64,000 nt of DNA, taken from Siphonodentalium dalli. Taxonomy: Eukaryota > Mollusca > Scaphopoda > Gadilida > Siphonodentaliidae. The stretch spans positions 56,799,420 to 56,863,419 of the forward strand of contig CP136062.1 in NCBI GenBank assembly GCA_032622095.1, written 5' to 3'. Position numbers and translations under genes: made by a program. Under the pieces are notes generated by a model. That model had not been told where the DNA came from, searched no databases, and saw nothing but the letters and a program-made list of their open reading frames with translations. Positions 11,651-23,967 of this stretch are shown piece after piece (the stretch's first letter is position 1; each line of letters begins with the position of its first letter).

Positions 11651-12644
11651 ACCGTTCACGCACTCGAGTTATGATCCATCAATATTATCGCCTGTTTCAA
11701 CAATTGACTTCGTAATTCCATTTTGGATTGTTTGACATAATCGCTGAGCTATTATATGGATATGTGTGGGGACATATATATCTTTTGAGGGTTTCCGCTG
11801 ACGGAGGATGTCCATGGATTTCCAACTGCACCCCTCTTGAATCGGGCCAAAGACCCAAGATCACATAATTGAATTTGCATACCTCCCATCGTCTTTGAAT
11901 TTCTCATATGGTACCTCACATACCTTGAATTTTGACTGGACACCGGCGAGGGAAGGGCCTAGAAGAAATTCCAAACCAATAATTTGACCAAAGTTGGAAA
12001 AATACAAATGTTGGTCTAAAACCACGAATTCCACATACATTAATGGTTGAAAAATCAGACTACAAGAACAAATTCAAACCATTGTTAGTGTGAAATTTCC
12101 AACTAATATTGTTTCCAAGTTAGCGGGGGTCTCAAGTCCCCACATGCACCCATGTAAGTTCGGTAAAGTAATGTACACCACAGCCCCATGCACCAAGCAA
12201 CAATCTCCTGAAAACTTCATATGGGGTCTCAATGGGGGTGGGGTCATCCGATTTGCCACAAAACCATAATAACATTTGTCACCCCACATATACATGCAAT
12301 ATGAAATTATAACACTTCCAAATTTCCAAATAACGTGACCACTTTGTCATTATGCAGACGGTCTTTATGCATGAGATCAGCAACGTTGCTAATCCCACCC
12401 GACTTCTGTAATACATGTCAACAGTTGGAAATTTCAAAAAGCTATGAATTGCCAAAATGGACTATAGGTTATTTACCGGACGCAATTCACTTGAACCAGC
12501 ATGACTAATACTGTTCTGATCAACGCCGTATAAACCGCCGCGTTCTCACGGGCGTAATCTTTGCAACAAGAAAATATCAGTGTGCAATTTTACCTGATAT
12601 TTTCTTGTAGATATTTTCTTGCAGCTTCATGTGTACGCGCCCTT

Positions 12645-13490
12645 ACTGCCAAATTACGACAAACATGTAATAGCTCTGTCAACGAACATAAAATGTGGAA
12701 GTGGTATATTCTGTATGCAAGAATAGAATGTATGCTGAAGCTGCTGTAGATGAGTTTTATGCTTCAAGATGCATGTTTTCAAAGATTTTATTGACATGCT
12801 TTACCTCTACTCCATTTTTCCGCCGTTCAAATTTGGAGTAAGTTCCCCGAAAGATGAATGAGATCCAGTGACCTCAATTGGTATAGCCATTGAAATGCTA
12901 TTGTCTGAACAAAAAACTATTTAAGAGGAAAGATCAATTAATTTTAAACAACAAACTTTCGTTTTGCTAATTATACACAAAACCATTTTTTTAAAATGGA
13001 CAACAACGCCCCAAAATAGTACTTTCTGAAAAGCGGCTAGACTAAGAGTTCATGGGGCCATAATTTAACTTTGTTTACCAATGTATTTGGAAAAATCATT
13101 GACAATTTGTTTGCACCAGTATACTGAAAATGTTATGATAATATAGAGCATATGGTTATAAATTTATAGAGTTGCATGACCTCAAATATGGTATTTCATC
13201 GCGCGAGTTCTGTTTAAGAGACCACAATGGAACACATATTTTGTTAGCGAATATTTTATTCTTCTTAATCGTAGATGCATAAATTAATTTTGGTTATAAT
13301 TTTGGTTATAATCTAGTGAGGAAAGTACTAAAACAAGGCTCTTCATTTTGCTCTAGTTTTTTAAATAATCGACCATAAAATACGGAATTTAGTTGATTCA
13401 GATAAATTTAGGCTTCGAAATCTCATAAACTACCGTTCTTGAAGACACACAATTCGAAAAACACTTAACGAATCTTGGAATGGTTTTCTG
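12645..13490 (-). repeat. Right arm of the old large inverted repeat
   Basis: Reverse-complement partner of 8725-9440. The arms abut the target duplications of the 9446-12642 element, so that element sits near the centre of the palindrome. Confidence 0.7.
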
Positions 13491-13865
13491 CTCTGGAGTG
13501 ACGTCATACCTGTGCAATCTATGATGATGTTACATAGTTTTTTGGGGGGGGGGGGACCTCACAAAACAATGCAAAAATAGAAAGCAAAATTAATGTTTGG
13601 TGTTGTGACATTACAATTAATTGAGACCGCCACTTCCGCTCAAAAACCTGTGACATCACCAGGGATTGCACATGTATAACCAACCATGAAATGTGGGGGA
13701 CACATTTAGTCAATCAGCAGTTGCCGAACTGGTATTTAATATATTAAAAACAGGATTTACATATTTATAAGGTAATTTTTAGTTAATTCAATTAATATTA
13801 TATTCAGTTATTCCTAGGACTGTGAATAAAACACGCTTATTTTATCCATTTGAGGTCATGCTTAC

Positions 13866-14171
13866 CCCTTTCTTCTTCATGAACACTGCATCACCGTCAT
13901 CCTCCAGTGCCCACTCTTGTACGGACGATGGGAAACACTTCATCCCATTTGGGCCGCCATTTTTCAAATAGGTTGCTGCAACACACCACGGGTTTCTGAG
14001 ACACCATTCGGCGCATTCGATGCGACTCCGAGCTGAAGAGATGCACGAATCCGTCACATTGAGCTGCTGTTCCTTCTTCCCTTTGAGCACAACATATCCA
14101 CCAGTCTGGATGGCACATATACCTTGGACAGTCGCGGCTATCACAGCAATTTTGACAATTGAGTGCAACAT
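13866..14171 (-). CDS. Secreted PAN/Apple-like protein, first coding exon
   Basis: The minus-strand exon encodes 102 residues from the ATG at 14171, ending in phase 0 at a strong donor, GG|GTAAGC (GT at 13865-13864). Residues 1-20 (MLHSIVKIAVIAATVQGICA) form a typical cleavable signal peptide; an ATG ten codons upstream would bury it, so the inner start is chosen. The rest carries a cysteine pattern, DSC...ECAEWCLRNPWCVAATY...KCFP, typical of the small PAN/Apple-like domains of secreted invertebrate proteins. Such domains bind protein or carbohydrate ligands outside the cell; in molluscs they often precede lectin or other extracellular domains on later exons. The next exon should lie to the left but was not identified. 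No TATA box is obvious. Ligand and full architecture are unknown. Confidence 0.6.
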
Positions 14172-15930
14172 GATTAAAGTTTGCACGTCAAACTTAGTCA
14201 ACTATAGGGTCCGTCTAACACACAATGCAGCAAGAAAGTGTACACGAAAGAAGGCTGACACCTGAAGCTTACTCGACCAAGTAGTTGTAAGGACATCGAT
14301 TGACAGAGACACGCATAACGTAGAGCACGGCTCATTAACATTTTTGCCACTACACGAGTGTGAGAGAAATGTCCCAATGCGATAAAAAAGAATCAGTTTT
14401 CTATCAAACTTATTGAATATTTCTGGCGATGAAAGGCACTGATAACCTGATCAACAGGAACTAACCATCATATGATGGAACTCGAACCCTCATGTAACCA
14501 TCGCGACCACGTTTGAGTATCACCACCACCACGGTTAAATGGCCATGTTAATTTTCTTGGTACTGGTGGGTCCCGCTGAATTGCAATGATGCTGGCAAGG
14601 CAAACTGATGCTGTTAAGAAAATGTACGGTTTTTGCTATCACATTTGGTTATCGGGTCGTCATTTCGATATTTTTAGGAATACATTACTTAACAATATCC
14701 TGGAGTTAATCCTAAACTGAAGCTGTGTTTTGGAAAAATATATGTGATTAAAAGTCGTCCAATCCAATTTTAGCTCAAATTCAATTTGCCATTTGTTTTG
14801 GTGTTTAGGGAGAATTTCGCAGAATTCAAAATTGTATATAAATCCTGTCAACACTTTGAATTTCGCAACAGACGGATTATATTACTTGGTTGTATTGGGT
14901 TACTACAGCCAGTTTAGATATTCCTATAATTTTTGGCGAGGGAGAAAATTTGTCTACGAATGCCAATCAAAGTGATAAATTATTTGTAAAATCTTTCTCG
15001 ACTGTGACACCATGTAAATATGACTGGAGAGTGATTTGACTTCAAGCATTTCTTGTGAAATAAACATATTCGGGAACTAGAATAATGTTGCAATTGAAAA
15101 CTGTTGTTCCCATTTTCTGACATCCCTTGAATTTTCGCAGCCACTAAGTCATTATCAAACCCAGAGTAAAACTGTGAAATAATATTAATTAATTCAAGCC
15201 ATCGCATTGGAAAATTAAAACATTCTTTGCAACAAAACATTTTTGATGGAGTTACCTGTTCCCTATAACACAGTGTCATTTACTACCTGTTGTGTATTTA
15301 TAACTGAATTTCTGAATATTTTTCAATTATTGTCAAATAAAAGAATGGAAAAAATTTCCGGAAGCCAAATTGGACTGGTTTGGCTACAGTTTAGTAGTGG
15401 GTGGAATTATGCAGCAGACTGAACCATTCGTGAGATTCAGGATGCTTCTTAGAGACTAAATATGTATCTTGCTGTTTAATTGATCGGGTAATCGACAACT
15501 CAAGTCTGATTGTTGTGTGATGTGTTCTTATCACATCATGCTGAATGATGCTTTATTTGGGATTTAAGATATAACACATAATACATGTACCTCACGTCGA
15601 TGTGATACCCAAGCGGTTGGTGTTCTTATACAGTAACAGGCGTATGATAATTTTGTTTTATTTTTTGGAACGAGAAATGCTAAAGTACATGCATATACAC
15701 CACATAGGGTAGCGGTGACAGGTGATGGTATTGGGGCTGACAACATTTCAACAGTTAGATATACTCGAGAAAAAAAGTGTTTGATATTCGAACCAGCATT
15801 TTGTGTTCTTAGATAAAAAGTAATTTTGTTTCTACTTTCTGTAAATATTTTGGACTGAAATGGCTGTCAGTGGGAATATTCACAACCATAGATGAGTGTC
15901 AGGGTGAAAAGTTGGAAGTTTTGAGGTAGC
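14172..15930. other. Non-coding, upstream of the PAN-like exon
   Basis: Contains the presumed 5' region of the minus-strand exon. No further exon, RNA gene or repeat with definable ends was seen. Confidence 0.4.
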
Positions 15931-15934
15931 AGTT

Positions 15935-16175
15935 GAAAAATTCTGACCCAAGGGTAGGTGTGAAAATGAAATTACTCGGACTTGTAATTTTCGGAAATTT
16001 CAAGATGGATATCCTCTATAACCGAGTCCCGGAGACCAAACAACGCGCGAAAATGAAATTATGCAAAACTTGTGTTTGGTCGGATTCAAGAGGGGTGCAG
16101 TTGGATTTCCCCAAAATGGACACCCACAACGGAGACCCTCTACCCACGTCCTTGAAATCAGCCGACACAAAGGTC
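15935..16175 (-). mobile_element. Fragment related to the hAT element at 21613
   Basis: The reverse complement resembles the left 130 bp of the 21613-22849 element, including GTAGAGGGTCTCCG, TCCAACTGCACCCCTCTTGA and TTTTGCATAATT. The terminus is degraded and no target duplication is visible. Confidence 0.55.
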
Positions 16176-16180
16176 TAACA

Positions 16181-16260
16181 AGAAAACCATAGTCAGAAAT
16201 GGTAACGCCACCAAGATTATAGTATTACATATAAATAGAAATTATAAAAAATACATAAAA
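16181..16260 (+). repeat. Dispersed repeat fragment (ACAAGAAAACC family)
   Basis: Third copy of the block also found at 9630-9700 and, inverted, at 3560-3640. Confidence 0.6.
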
Positions 16261-16589
16261 TATTTTGATAACAATTGCGTTTAAACAAGTAATCCTTCAA
16301 ATTATTACTAACAAAGCAAGTAAATGACTGTGGGGTCACTCAACAGATTATAAAGACTTGGACTTAGTATACTGTAAATACTGGGACTGTATATTTTTAA
16401 ATTTTAGTCTAAAATTTAAATGAAATAATTAAAAGATAAAATTTAGCAAGTAGTAAAAGTTAATTTTATCATTTAATTTTTTTTTTTGGTTAAATAAAGG
16501 AATAATTTAAATGTAAAATTTGGTTTAAAAAAAAATGATTGACCGTGGCTCTTCCAATAATTGCGCGACTGACCTGGTCAATTGTTCTT

Positions 16590-16810
16590 AAGAAGTTGTT
16601 TTGAGAATTACTATGGAGGGACATAGTTATGGCTGTGGCTTCGCGAGTAATTGACTTGGTGACGTGATGTTAACAATCTGAACTCCAGTAAACCAAGGAC
16701 GCTCCATACCAAATATAAGGTAAATAAATAATTCTTTATAAGTTGTTTTAATATTTACTATGGAGGGAAAGAATTGTGGTGCTGGCTTCGTAACTATTTG
16801 ACCCCATTGT
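16590..16810 (+). repeat. Diverged tandem pair, ~150-bp unit
   Basis: AAGTTGTTTT..ATTACTATGGAGGGA followed by a GGCTTCG...ATTTGAC-like end occurs at about 16590-16660 and again at 16738-16803, with a spacer between. Confidence 0.55.
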
Positions 16811-17144
16811 AACAAATATAAATATTAGTCACTCAGGCAATAGATGTATCTATTCTGTATATTAAGTTATTGGGTCTTACGTGTCTTGAGATGTCTAAAT
16901 ATGTTTTGATGGACAGATCGCGCAAGCGCAAGGGACCCCGCCAATCTTATTTGTTGTGCTTCGAATTGTTGACTTATTAAATATGCACATATACTTAAGA
17001 AACAGTCGTGTGCGAAGCGCGCTCCCGTAGGTCGGTTTTTGGATGCCAGTTAATGAAAATATCATTGAAATAATCGGTTTCCCCCCAATAAACATCCATA
17101 TATTCAATATACATGTTTTTGGAGCAGAATTAGGTAGACCATAT

Positions 17145-17560
17145 TGAACGCCATAATTCTGCTGTGGTTAAGTGGTCAATTACTTTGGACATTACTGTAT
17201 GTAGATGGAGTTATCATTAGACCTCACATCCTTATATGGGATACAGTAATGCCCAAAGTAATTGACCACTTAACCACAGCAGAATTATGGGTAATTTTTC
17301 AGGATTTAAAATCCGGAAAAATTACCCACAATCTGCTGTGCTTAAGTGGTCAATTACTTTGGACATTACTGTATGTGGATGGAGTTATCATTAGACCTCA
17401 CATCCTTATATGGGCTACAGTAATGCCTAAAGTAATTGACCAATTAACCACAGCAGAATTAAGGGTAATTTTTCAGGATTTAAAATCTTGAAAAATTACC
17501 CATAATTCTGCTGTGGTTAAGTGATCAATTACTTTGGACATTACTGTATGTAGATGGAGT
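17145..17560. repeat. Tandem array of palindromic ~190-bp units
   Basis: CTGTGGTTAAGTGGTCAATT alternates with its inverted form about 90 bp away, and the pair is repeated downstream for two and a half units. A second short palindrome, GGTAATTTTTCAGGATTTAA with its mirror, sits between units. A 115-codon frame crosses it and repeats the same 55-residue peptide because the unit repeats; it is not called as a gene. Weak relatives occur near 19370 and 39200. Confidence 0.85.
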
Positions 17561-17854
17561 TAAACCTCACATCAGTTTGTTGGGGATTTGGACCTTGACT
17601 TGGGACCTTTTTTTTTTTAACGCAACAAATGCGAGTACACCTTATACACAAATTTCTGATGTAGCCAGAGTTTTTATTGGATAATATTAGTTTGAAGCCT
17701 GCTTACATTTCAATATGTTGTCAGTTTTTGTATTCTCTGCAGCAGCTAGAACTCGGCGCGTTGAAGCAAAAGTTATAAAAGAAAAATGTGTACGTAACGA
17801 GACTATAATACAAATGAAAAAATAAATTGAGGGAGGGGTGGGCATTACAGGGAA

Positions 17855-18680
17855 CTAAGGGTTGAACCGATATAAATCTGTAGAGCGATAACGACCAATG
17901 TTGACATATTATGCATCTCAACTCTACTGTTGCAACAAGGTTATAAAATAGGGGGGGGGGGGGTGTCAGAATTTTAGTCATCTCTATATAGTGCCAGAAT
18001 AGTAATTTATGGACTTCTATAGTGGTACAATACAAATTAGAATCAAATGATAAAAAATATGTATGTAACACAACTATACCGATGAAAGTAAAAATAATAA
18101 TTTAGGCCGGGATAAGATGTTGGTTTGGTTATATGGACTCGGAGAAAAAGGGGTTCGTACCGATGAACTGACATAAATTAGTGGAGCGATGTTGCCATGT
18201 AATGCATCGCGACTGTACTAAAGCAGCAATGATATAAAATTGGGGGGGGGGGGGCCCGGGGGGGTCGGAAATTATCTCTATCTCTATAGATGGCACCAGA
18301 ATTATATAGAAAGGAATAGCAATTGATATACGTATACGGTATACTATAGTAATACCATAGACATATAAGTACAAGTATCACTCAATAAAATATTTCGTAA
18401 CGTGACTATAGCGATGAAAAAAATAAATAAATTGGACTGGGATTAGAGATTGGGTTGGTTATATGTGGATAATTGGATATGGAATTCATACCGATGAAAT
18501 GATACAAATTAGTGGAGCGATAAAGACCAATGTTGACACTTAGTCAGGCTACGCGGGGGAAATAGGGGTTGATACGATAGACCGAAATAAATTTGTCGAG
18601 TGATAATGACCAATGTTGACGTATAAAGTAACGCGACTGTACTGTTGCACAATTATCATGTAGAACCAGTCAAATATGGA
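17855..18680 (+). repeat. Three diverged tandem units of ~300 bp
   Basis: The series ACCGAT...ATAAAT..GTGGAGCGATAA, GACCAATGTTGACA, CGACTGTACTGTTGCA and a G run recurs from about 17860, 18155 and 18490. Runs of 13 G are at 17951-17963 and 18242-18254. Confidence 0.65.
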
Positions 18681-18749
18681 CTCTGGTGCCAATATGGAAC
18701 AGCTCAGAAAACATTTGAAGGGCCCTAAAATTTATGGGATCTCCCATAC

Positions 18750-19110
18750 AAATCGATTTATGTTGATAAATCTCTTATTTTTCAAAATTTTAAGCTGAGA
18801 CTTGGTGTGTTTGAGTGGGATACGTATATATTCCTAAAATGATAGGATACAGCACATAATTATGTTTTAGGTGGAGGAAATGAATTTTTTTCGATGATAA
18901 AATTTAACAATAAGTTAAATTTTAATAACATGGGATTTGCAAATAAAATCGATTTATGTTGACAAAACTGTCATTTTTCAAAATTTTGAGTTGAGAATTC
19001 GTGTGTCTGTGTGTAATACTTATATATTCTTAAAATGACAGAGTCCAGCGCGTAATTATCTTTTAGATGGAAGAAATTGAATTTGTTTTCGATAACCATC
19101 TACGGCCGGG
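18750..19110 (+). repeat. Tandem pair, ~200-bp unit
   Basis: ATCGATTTATGTTGA followed by TTTTTCAAAATTTT, TATATATTC.TAAAATGA and a GAAATGAAT/GAAATTGAAT end occurs at about 18755 and again at 18950. Confidence 0.75.
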
Positions 19111-19384
19111 TTTATCGAGTACGCTATTTTATAAACAAACTTTTGTCAATAGCCGTTTTGGTCAAACTAAACCTTTTTCGACCGGGAAAGCAGATCCGAA
19201 TAGTAGCTAAGATGTATTTAGATAGAATTATCAAAAGAATTTGACCGATTAGGGTGCATTTTAAAAGAATCGAGTGGAGAAATCTTGGTGACATTTTCAT
19301 AAAACACGCCGATAATTCCAAAGATAAAAGATGGCGGTTACTACAAAAAAAAACAGACATGCGCACTCCAATTAAAATTACCCA

Positions 19385-19960
19385 TAATTCAGTTCACTAC
19401 ACCAGGGGCTCCCAACAGGTTATACAATATTTTCAGGCTATCAGATTATTTATATTTTCGACTTTAAGTTTACAATTTGAGCCTGTCCTCACTCTATCGA
19501 TACGATTTATCATAAACATATTATACACCAGTGGCGTTAACTTTACAACTTCGGCATCTACGTGATTATATCGGTACGATTCAGTAAGGTACAAACAATC
19601 TCCATAAAATACCCACAATTCAGTTCACTACATGCAGGGGCTCCCAATAGGTTATTCCCATTTATTATGGGCTCCCAATAGGTTATACAATATTTTCAGG
19701 CTATCAGATTATTTATATTTTCAACAAGATATTATTACACCGGTGACTTTAAGTTTACAATTTGAGCCTGTCCTGACTCTATCGATAGGATTTATCATAT
19801 TTTCATAAACGTATTATACACCGCTGGCGTTAACTTTACAATTTCGGCATCTACGTGATTATATCGGTACGATTGAGTAAGGTACAAACAATCTCCAAGA
19901 ATACATTCGCCCTATACTCCATGCGATATAAAAAAACCAAATGCTAGTAACACCACACTA
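19385..19960 (+). repeat. Tandem pair, 230-300-bp unit
   Basis: The block with GGGGCTCCCAA(C/T)AGGTTATAC, TTTCAGGCTATCAGATTATT, TTTGAGCCTGTCC and CATCTACGTGATTATATCGG is present twice (about 19389-19610 and 19616-19911) and belongs to the family also seen at 11400 and 2935. Confidence 0.8.
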
Positions 19961-21216
19961 GGTGGCGTAATAAGAATACGGAAATTGTCAGATAAGGAAT
20001 GCGACCGAGTGTATACAAAGAATGGCCACGCATCAACGCGGAATCGAAAGCGATGAACGGTTGTGTTTACTGATCACCATCACTACTTGAAGTGTCAGAA
20101 AATATGGTGCCTGAATGATCGGGTAGTTTCGCGAACACCAGTCCTATACAATGTATTATATCTAGGAACTTAAAATATTGTTACAGATTTAAAAAGACAG
20201 TTTCTAGAACACCAGTCCCATATTATAACAAGAAAACTAAGATGCATGCATCAGGTCAGCCATGAACTATTTAGAATAGAATAATTCAGTTCGGTTGCAG
20301 TTTCACAACGTTACAACTGACATACGATTACACAAGACGAACCTTGAATGTGGAACTATGTAAGAGTGAATATTAATGTTCTAAATCCCATGTTTCACCT
20401 TTAGTGGTAATGGGGTCGTACTTTATTAACACGCAAGTAGTGTAATTAAGTACGGGTAATTATAAGTAACAAATCGTTTAGTTTCTATCGTATCGGCTAA
20501 AATGGGTGAGCAGATTGCTGATGATGAATGCTCTCGTTAGCTGCCAATATAATGTGCATATTTGCCCCGTTACGTTTATACACTGTAGCATTGGCGGGCC
20601 AGAGTGTGTTGACATGTTAAGTGTTTGGTTCATTAATAACAGATCAGCAGGGATTTGTCGTGATAACGTATACGTGGAAATATGCTACCTAAACGGTTAA
20701 ATTAACGGTTGTTCTATTACACCACCGTGTATACTCGGTTTAAATAGGTATATTATATAGGGACGTGTGCTCAATTTTGGTGCGGACCGATGATCAAAAA
20801 AAAATCAGAGGTAAATGTCGGCGGGCGGGAGGGCCATTTTTTCAATAATTTTTAAAGAAATTGAACAGTTGCAGCAGCAGCAGCAAAAAAAGGGTGTACA
20901 ATTGGCAAATGATGAGGGGCGGCGTGACGTGTAACTAGGATTGAAATTAGATATGCAATTTGGAGATTATTGGATGAGGGATGTTATATTAATTATATTA
21001 AAGGGACGAGGGGGCTTAGTTGTCGAAAATATTCATATTTGTTCCAAACACCGTAAACAGAAAAATATTAAAACGCATAGATTTTGGTTCAAATATACGA
21101 TCACTATCGCGTAAACATCATGCTCACATAAAGACCTACTAAATTTTACCTAAACAAGAGTCTGATTGTGTTATAGAAGGCAGCACAATGCTACTGGCTA
21201 ATCACACACAAATGGT
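19961..21216. other. Non-coding stretch
   Basis: No recognisable exon. Short simple-sequence patches only (for example CAG repeats at 20875-20884). Confidence 0.4.
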
Positions 21217-21612
21217 ATAAACGCTCTTTATTATTTCCAAATAAGGAATTGATCAACAAAGAACGCTCTTTATGTTTACCATCATAATATAAAGAAACAC
21301 CAAGAAAGTAACTTTTTATGCTTTGTTTACATAACAATCGTCAAATTTACGACAATAACATAGTGTTTATGAGATATTTCTCATTTGTATATTAACAAAG
21401 TATGTCTATATTTGAATATTATTTTCGTTTGTAGCGGTTTTTGACAGGTGGAAATATGTTCACAGGATACCCACCAAGGCCTTCCGTACCTTTAAGGTAT
21501 ACTGCAACTTTTTTTCTTGTCAATAGCAGAATACATAATGCTATTAAGAAGTGACACAAAACACAGAACATTTTTTTTAATTATAAGTATTGAGCAGTGA
21601 GAAATATTTGAG

Positions 21613-22849
21613 CAGGGATGTGGCTAGAGGGTCTCCGCTGGGGGGTGTCCACCTTGGGAATTTCCAACTGCACCGCCCCCTTGAGTCGGAATCACACCAA
21701 CACAACTTTTTGCATAATTCCATTTGCACCCCCCCCCCCTTGAGTCGGAATCGCAACAACACAACTTTTTGAATAATTCCATTTGCACCCCCCCTTGACT
21801 CGGAATCGCACCAACACACAACTTTTTTGAATAATTCCATTTGCACCCCCCCCCTTGAGTCGGAATCGCACCAACACAACTTTTTGCATAATTCCAGCAC
21901 CCCCCCCTTGTACCTCATGCTCAGGCCTAATTTCCTATATATTCATAAACCATGCTTCTATTAAGATATTTTAACCTGAAAATTGCCCCCAAAAAAAACA
22001 ACTAGTGATCTAATTCCAGACAAATGCACACAGCTACCGACAACAGACCAGGAAACACCGGGCCGCCCATGGTTGTTTGGCCCGGTGTGAGAAATTTTTT
22101 AAAACTATACAAGAAAATCGAAATCCTAGCATCTAGACTGGCCTCAACTGAAGCTTTCCTAGTGTTGGAAATTTTAAACCTCAGGTTGGAAAATTCTTCA
22201 ACTGATGACCATTTATGTCTACAAGTTTGACCAAATGTAGTAAAATATTGTTTTGCTAAACTAATTATCAGTTTTGTATTGGCCATGTGGATGGGACAAT
22301 GACACACCGGGCCGACCATGGTTCGGCCCGGTGTGGGAAAATTTTGAAATCTGAACAAGAAAATCGCAAAATCCTAACATCTAGACTAGCCTCAAGCCTT
22401 CCTACTGTTGGAAATTTCAAACCCTACACCCCCACTTAGGTTGGAAAATTTCCAACTGATGACAATTCCAATGACAATGTTGACCAATTGTATGACAATA
22501 TTGTTTTCTTAAATTAACTAGAAGTTTTTGACTGGCCACGGGGGAGGGACCAGGACACAAGCTTTCCAAGTGTTGGAAATTTCCAACCTGTCACCCCCCT
22601 AAGGTTGGAAAATTTCCAACTGATGACCATTTCTGTCAAAATTTTTGACCAAAAATAGGATCATATGCAAATATTGGTCGAAAAACTATAAATTGTTTTA
22701 TAATCAAACTACAAGAACATTTTCAACCTATTGTTGGTGTGAAATTTAGTTGTGGCAGGTATGAAATTTCCAACTATTGAAAATATAGCTCTCTGCTGGG
22801 GGGGGGGGGATGAGACACCCCCACACCCCCCCCTCTAGCCACATCCCTG
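21613..22849 (+). mobile_element. hAT-type non-autonomous element, 1237 bp
   Basis: Ends are inverted copies of CAGGGATGTGGCTAGAGGG and the element is flanked by a perfect 8-bp duplication TATTTGAG (21605-21612 and 22850-22857). CAGGG-start TIRs plus 8-bp duplications are diagnostic of the hAT superfamily. Inside are about five tandem 58-bp units with C runs (21651-21905), then a ~250-bp direct repeat (22050 and 22297) each with a CACCGGGCC...GGCCCGGTG hairpin, then GTTGGAAATTTCCAAC-type palindromes. There is no transposase frame. Confidence 0.92.
21651..21905 (+). repeat. 58-bp tandem repeats with C tracts
   Basis: CCTTGAGTCGGAATCGCA followed by CAACTTTTTG.ATAATTCC recurs about five times, each unit with a run of 5-11 C. 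Minus-strand frames here give repetitive peptides and are not genes. Confidence 0.9.
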
Positions 22850-23025
22850 TATTTGAGTCGAGGAAACCAGTAACGAAAGGCGATATTAACATGATTTCTG
22901 TCAGCGAATAATTGTTTACGTTCCAATGAATATTAAAATGTACTGAAAACAAACTGCTAATGGGTGCCAGACTTTCATAAACACAAATTATGTATTAATG
23001 GTGTAACGACATATTTCGTTCTTAA

Positions 23026-23616
23026 AGGGGTACTGTACGCCATTTTCAATAAATTCCCGGTGATAACAACGATCTATTATCGATACTATATAGAAATATA
23101 AGTAATTTGAGTCGAAGATGTATTCTGTAAACGCTCAGGTTAATAGGCTATCTTAAAATTTAATAATTTAAAAGTTAATAATTTAATATAAATTGATTTT
23201 ATGGCTCCAGCCATAAAATGGCGTCTCTTAAAATTGGAATTTCCGTGTACAAAACGTTATAAATTATAATTGAGGGATACTGGATTAATAAAACAATTGC
23301 ACACACGATCGTTTGAAACATTATGCTTATACGGGGAGAAAACCCAAGCCACTCATTGACTAGTGACCATACACTAACTTAAATGAGTATATGGGACTGC
23401 TAAGCATATAATATAATGTTTATTTGATTCATTTGGTTGAAAACTGTACAAAAATTACTCGACAACGACAATTTGTATTTTTGCATTCCGGTAAATTTGC
23501 CATCCGTAACAATACTTCGTACTCAACAGACTTTCAAAAAATGGAAAAATTGTTACCTTATTCTCCGACTCGGGGATTATAGAAACCAACAACAACATCT
23601 TGGGTACAGTACCCCT
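23026..23616 (+). mobile_element. TTAA-flanked MITE family 2, copy 1
   Basis: AGGGGTACTGTA at the left is mirrored at the right, and TTAA flanks both ends (23022-23025 and 23617-23620). A second copy at 27612-28134 has the same ends and interior (TTTCAATAAATTCCCGGTGA, ATTACTCGACAAC). The duplication could be TTAA (piggyBac-like) or a TA inside a longer TIR (Tc1/mariner-like). No protein is encoded. Confidence 0.8.
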
Positions 23617-23644
23617 TTAATTGTCTAAAAAAATAGGGGATGGG

Positions 23645-23900
23645 GATGTTTGGATCTCTAGTTTAACGACGTTTTTCGGTCTTTGTAGTTTAACGACATT
23701 TTTCGGTCTTTAATAGTTTAATGACATTTTTCGGTCTTTATAATATCTCAAGATATAGGGGGTATTTGGATCTCTAGTTTAACGACATTTTTCGGTCTTT
23801 ATATAGTTTAACGACATTCTCGGTCTTTAATATTTCAAGATATAGGGGCCCTTAGTGGGTATTTGGATCTCTAGTTTAACGACATTTTTCGGTCTTTGAT
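23645..23900 (+). repeat. 28-bp tandem/interspersed repeat
   Basis: AGTTTAACGACATTTTTCGG followed by TCTTT occurs about six times, singly or in pairs, interleaved with a TCAAGATATAGGGG...TTTGGATCTCT block, making a higher-order repeat. Confidence 0.85.
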
Positions 23901-23967
23901 AGCAAAATGGAAGAAGTACATCTTTGGAAAGATGTGGTGGCCCTAAAAAGGAAAGTTGTTTGGTGAT

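Larger units (their letters stand above)
9446..12642. mobile_element. Harbinger-like non-autonomous element, 3.2 kb
   Basis: The termini are inverted copies of GGGCGCGTACACATG, with AAGAAAATATCAGG also shared just inside. TTA flanks both ends (9443-9445 and 12643-12645). A 3-bp TWA duplication with GGG-start TIRs fits PIF/Harbinger; another 3-bp-duplicating superfamily is possible. No transposase frame is present. The interior is composite: a nested element (9788-10720), an AT/GT microsatellite (11101-11178), a dispersed repeat (11400-11650) and remnants related to the hAT element at 21613 (about 11765-12260). Confidence 0.75.

Noticed and set aside
17144-17491. 115-codon frame with a repeated 55-residue peptide
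   Set aside because: Produced by the tandem palindromic unit.
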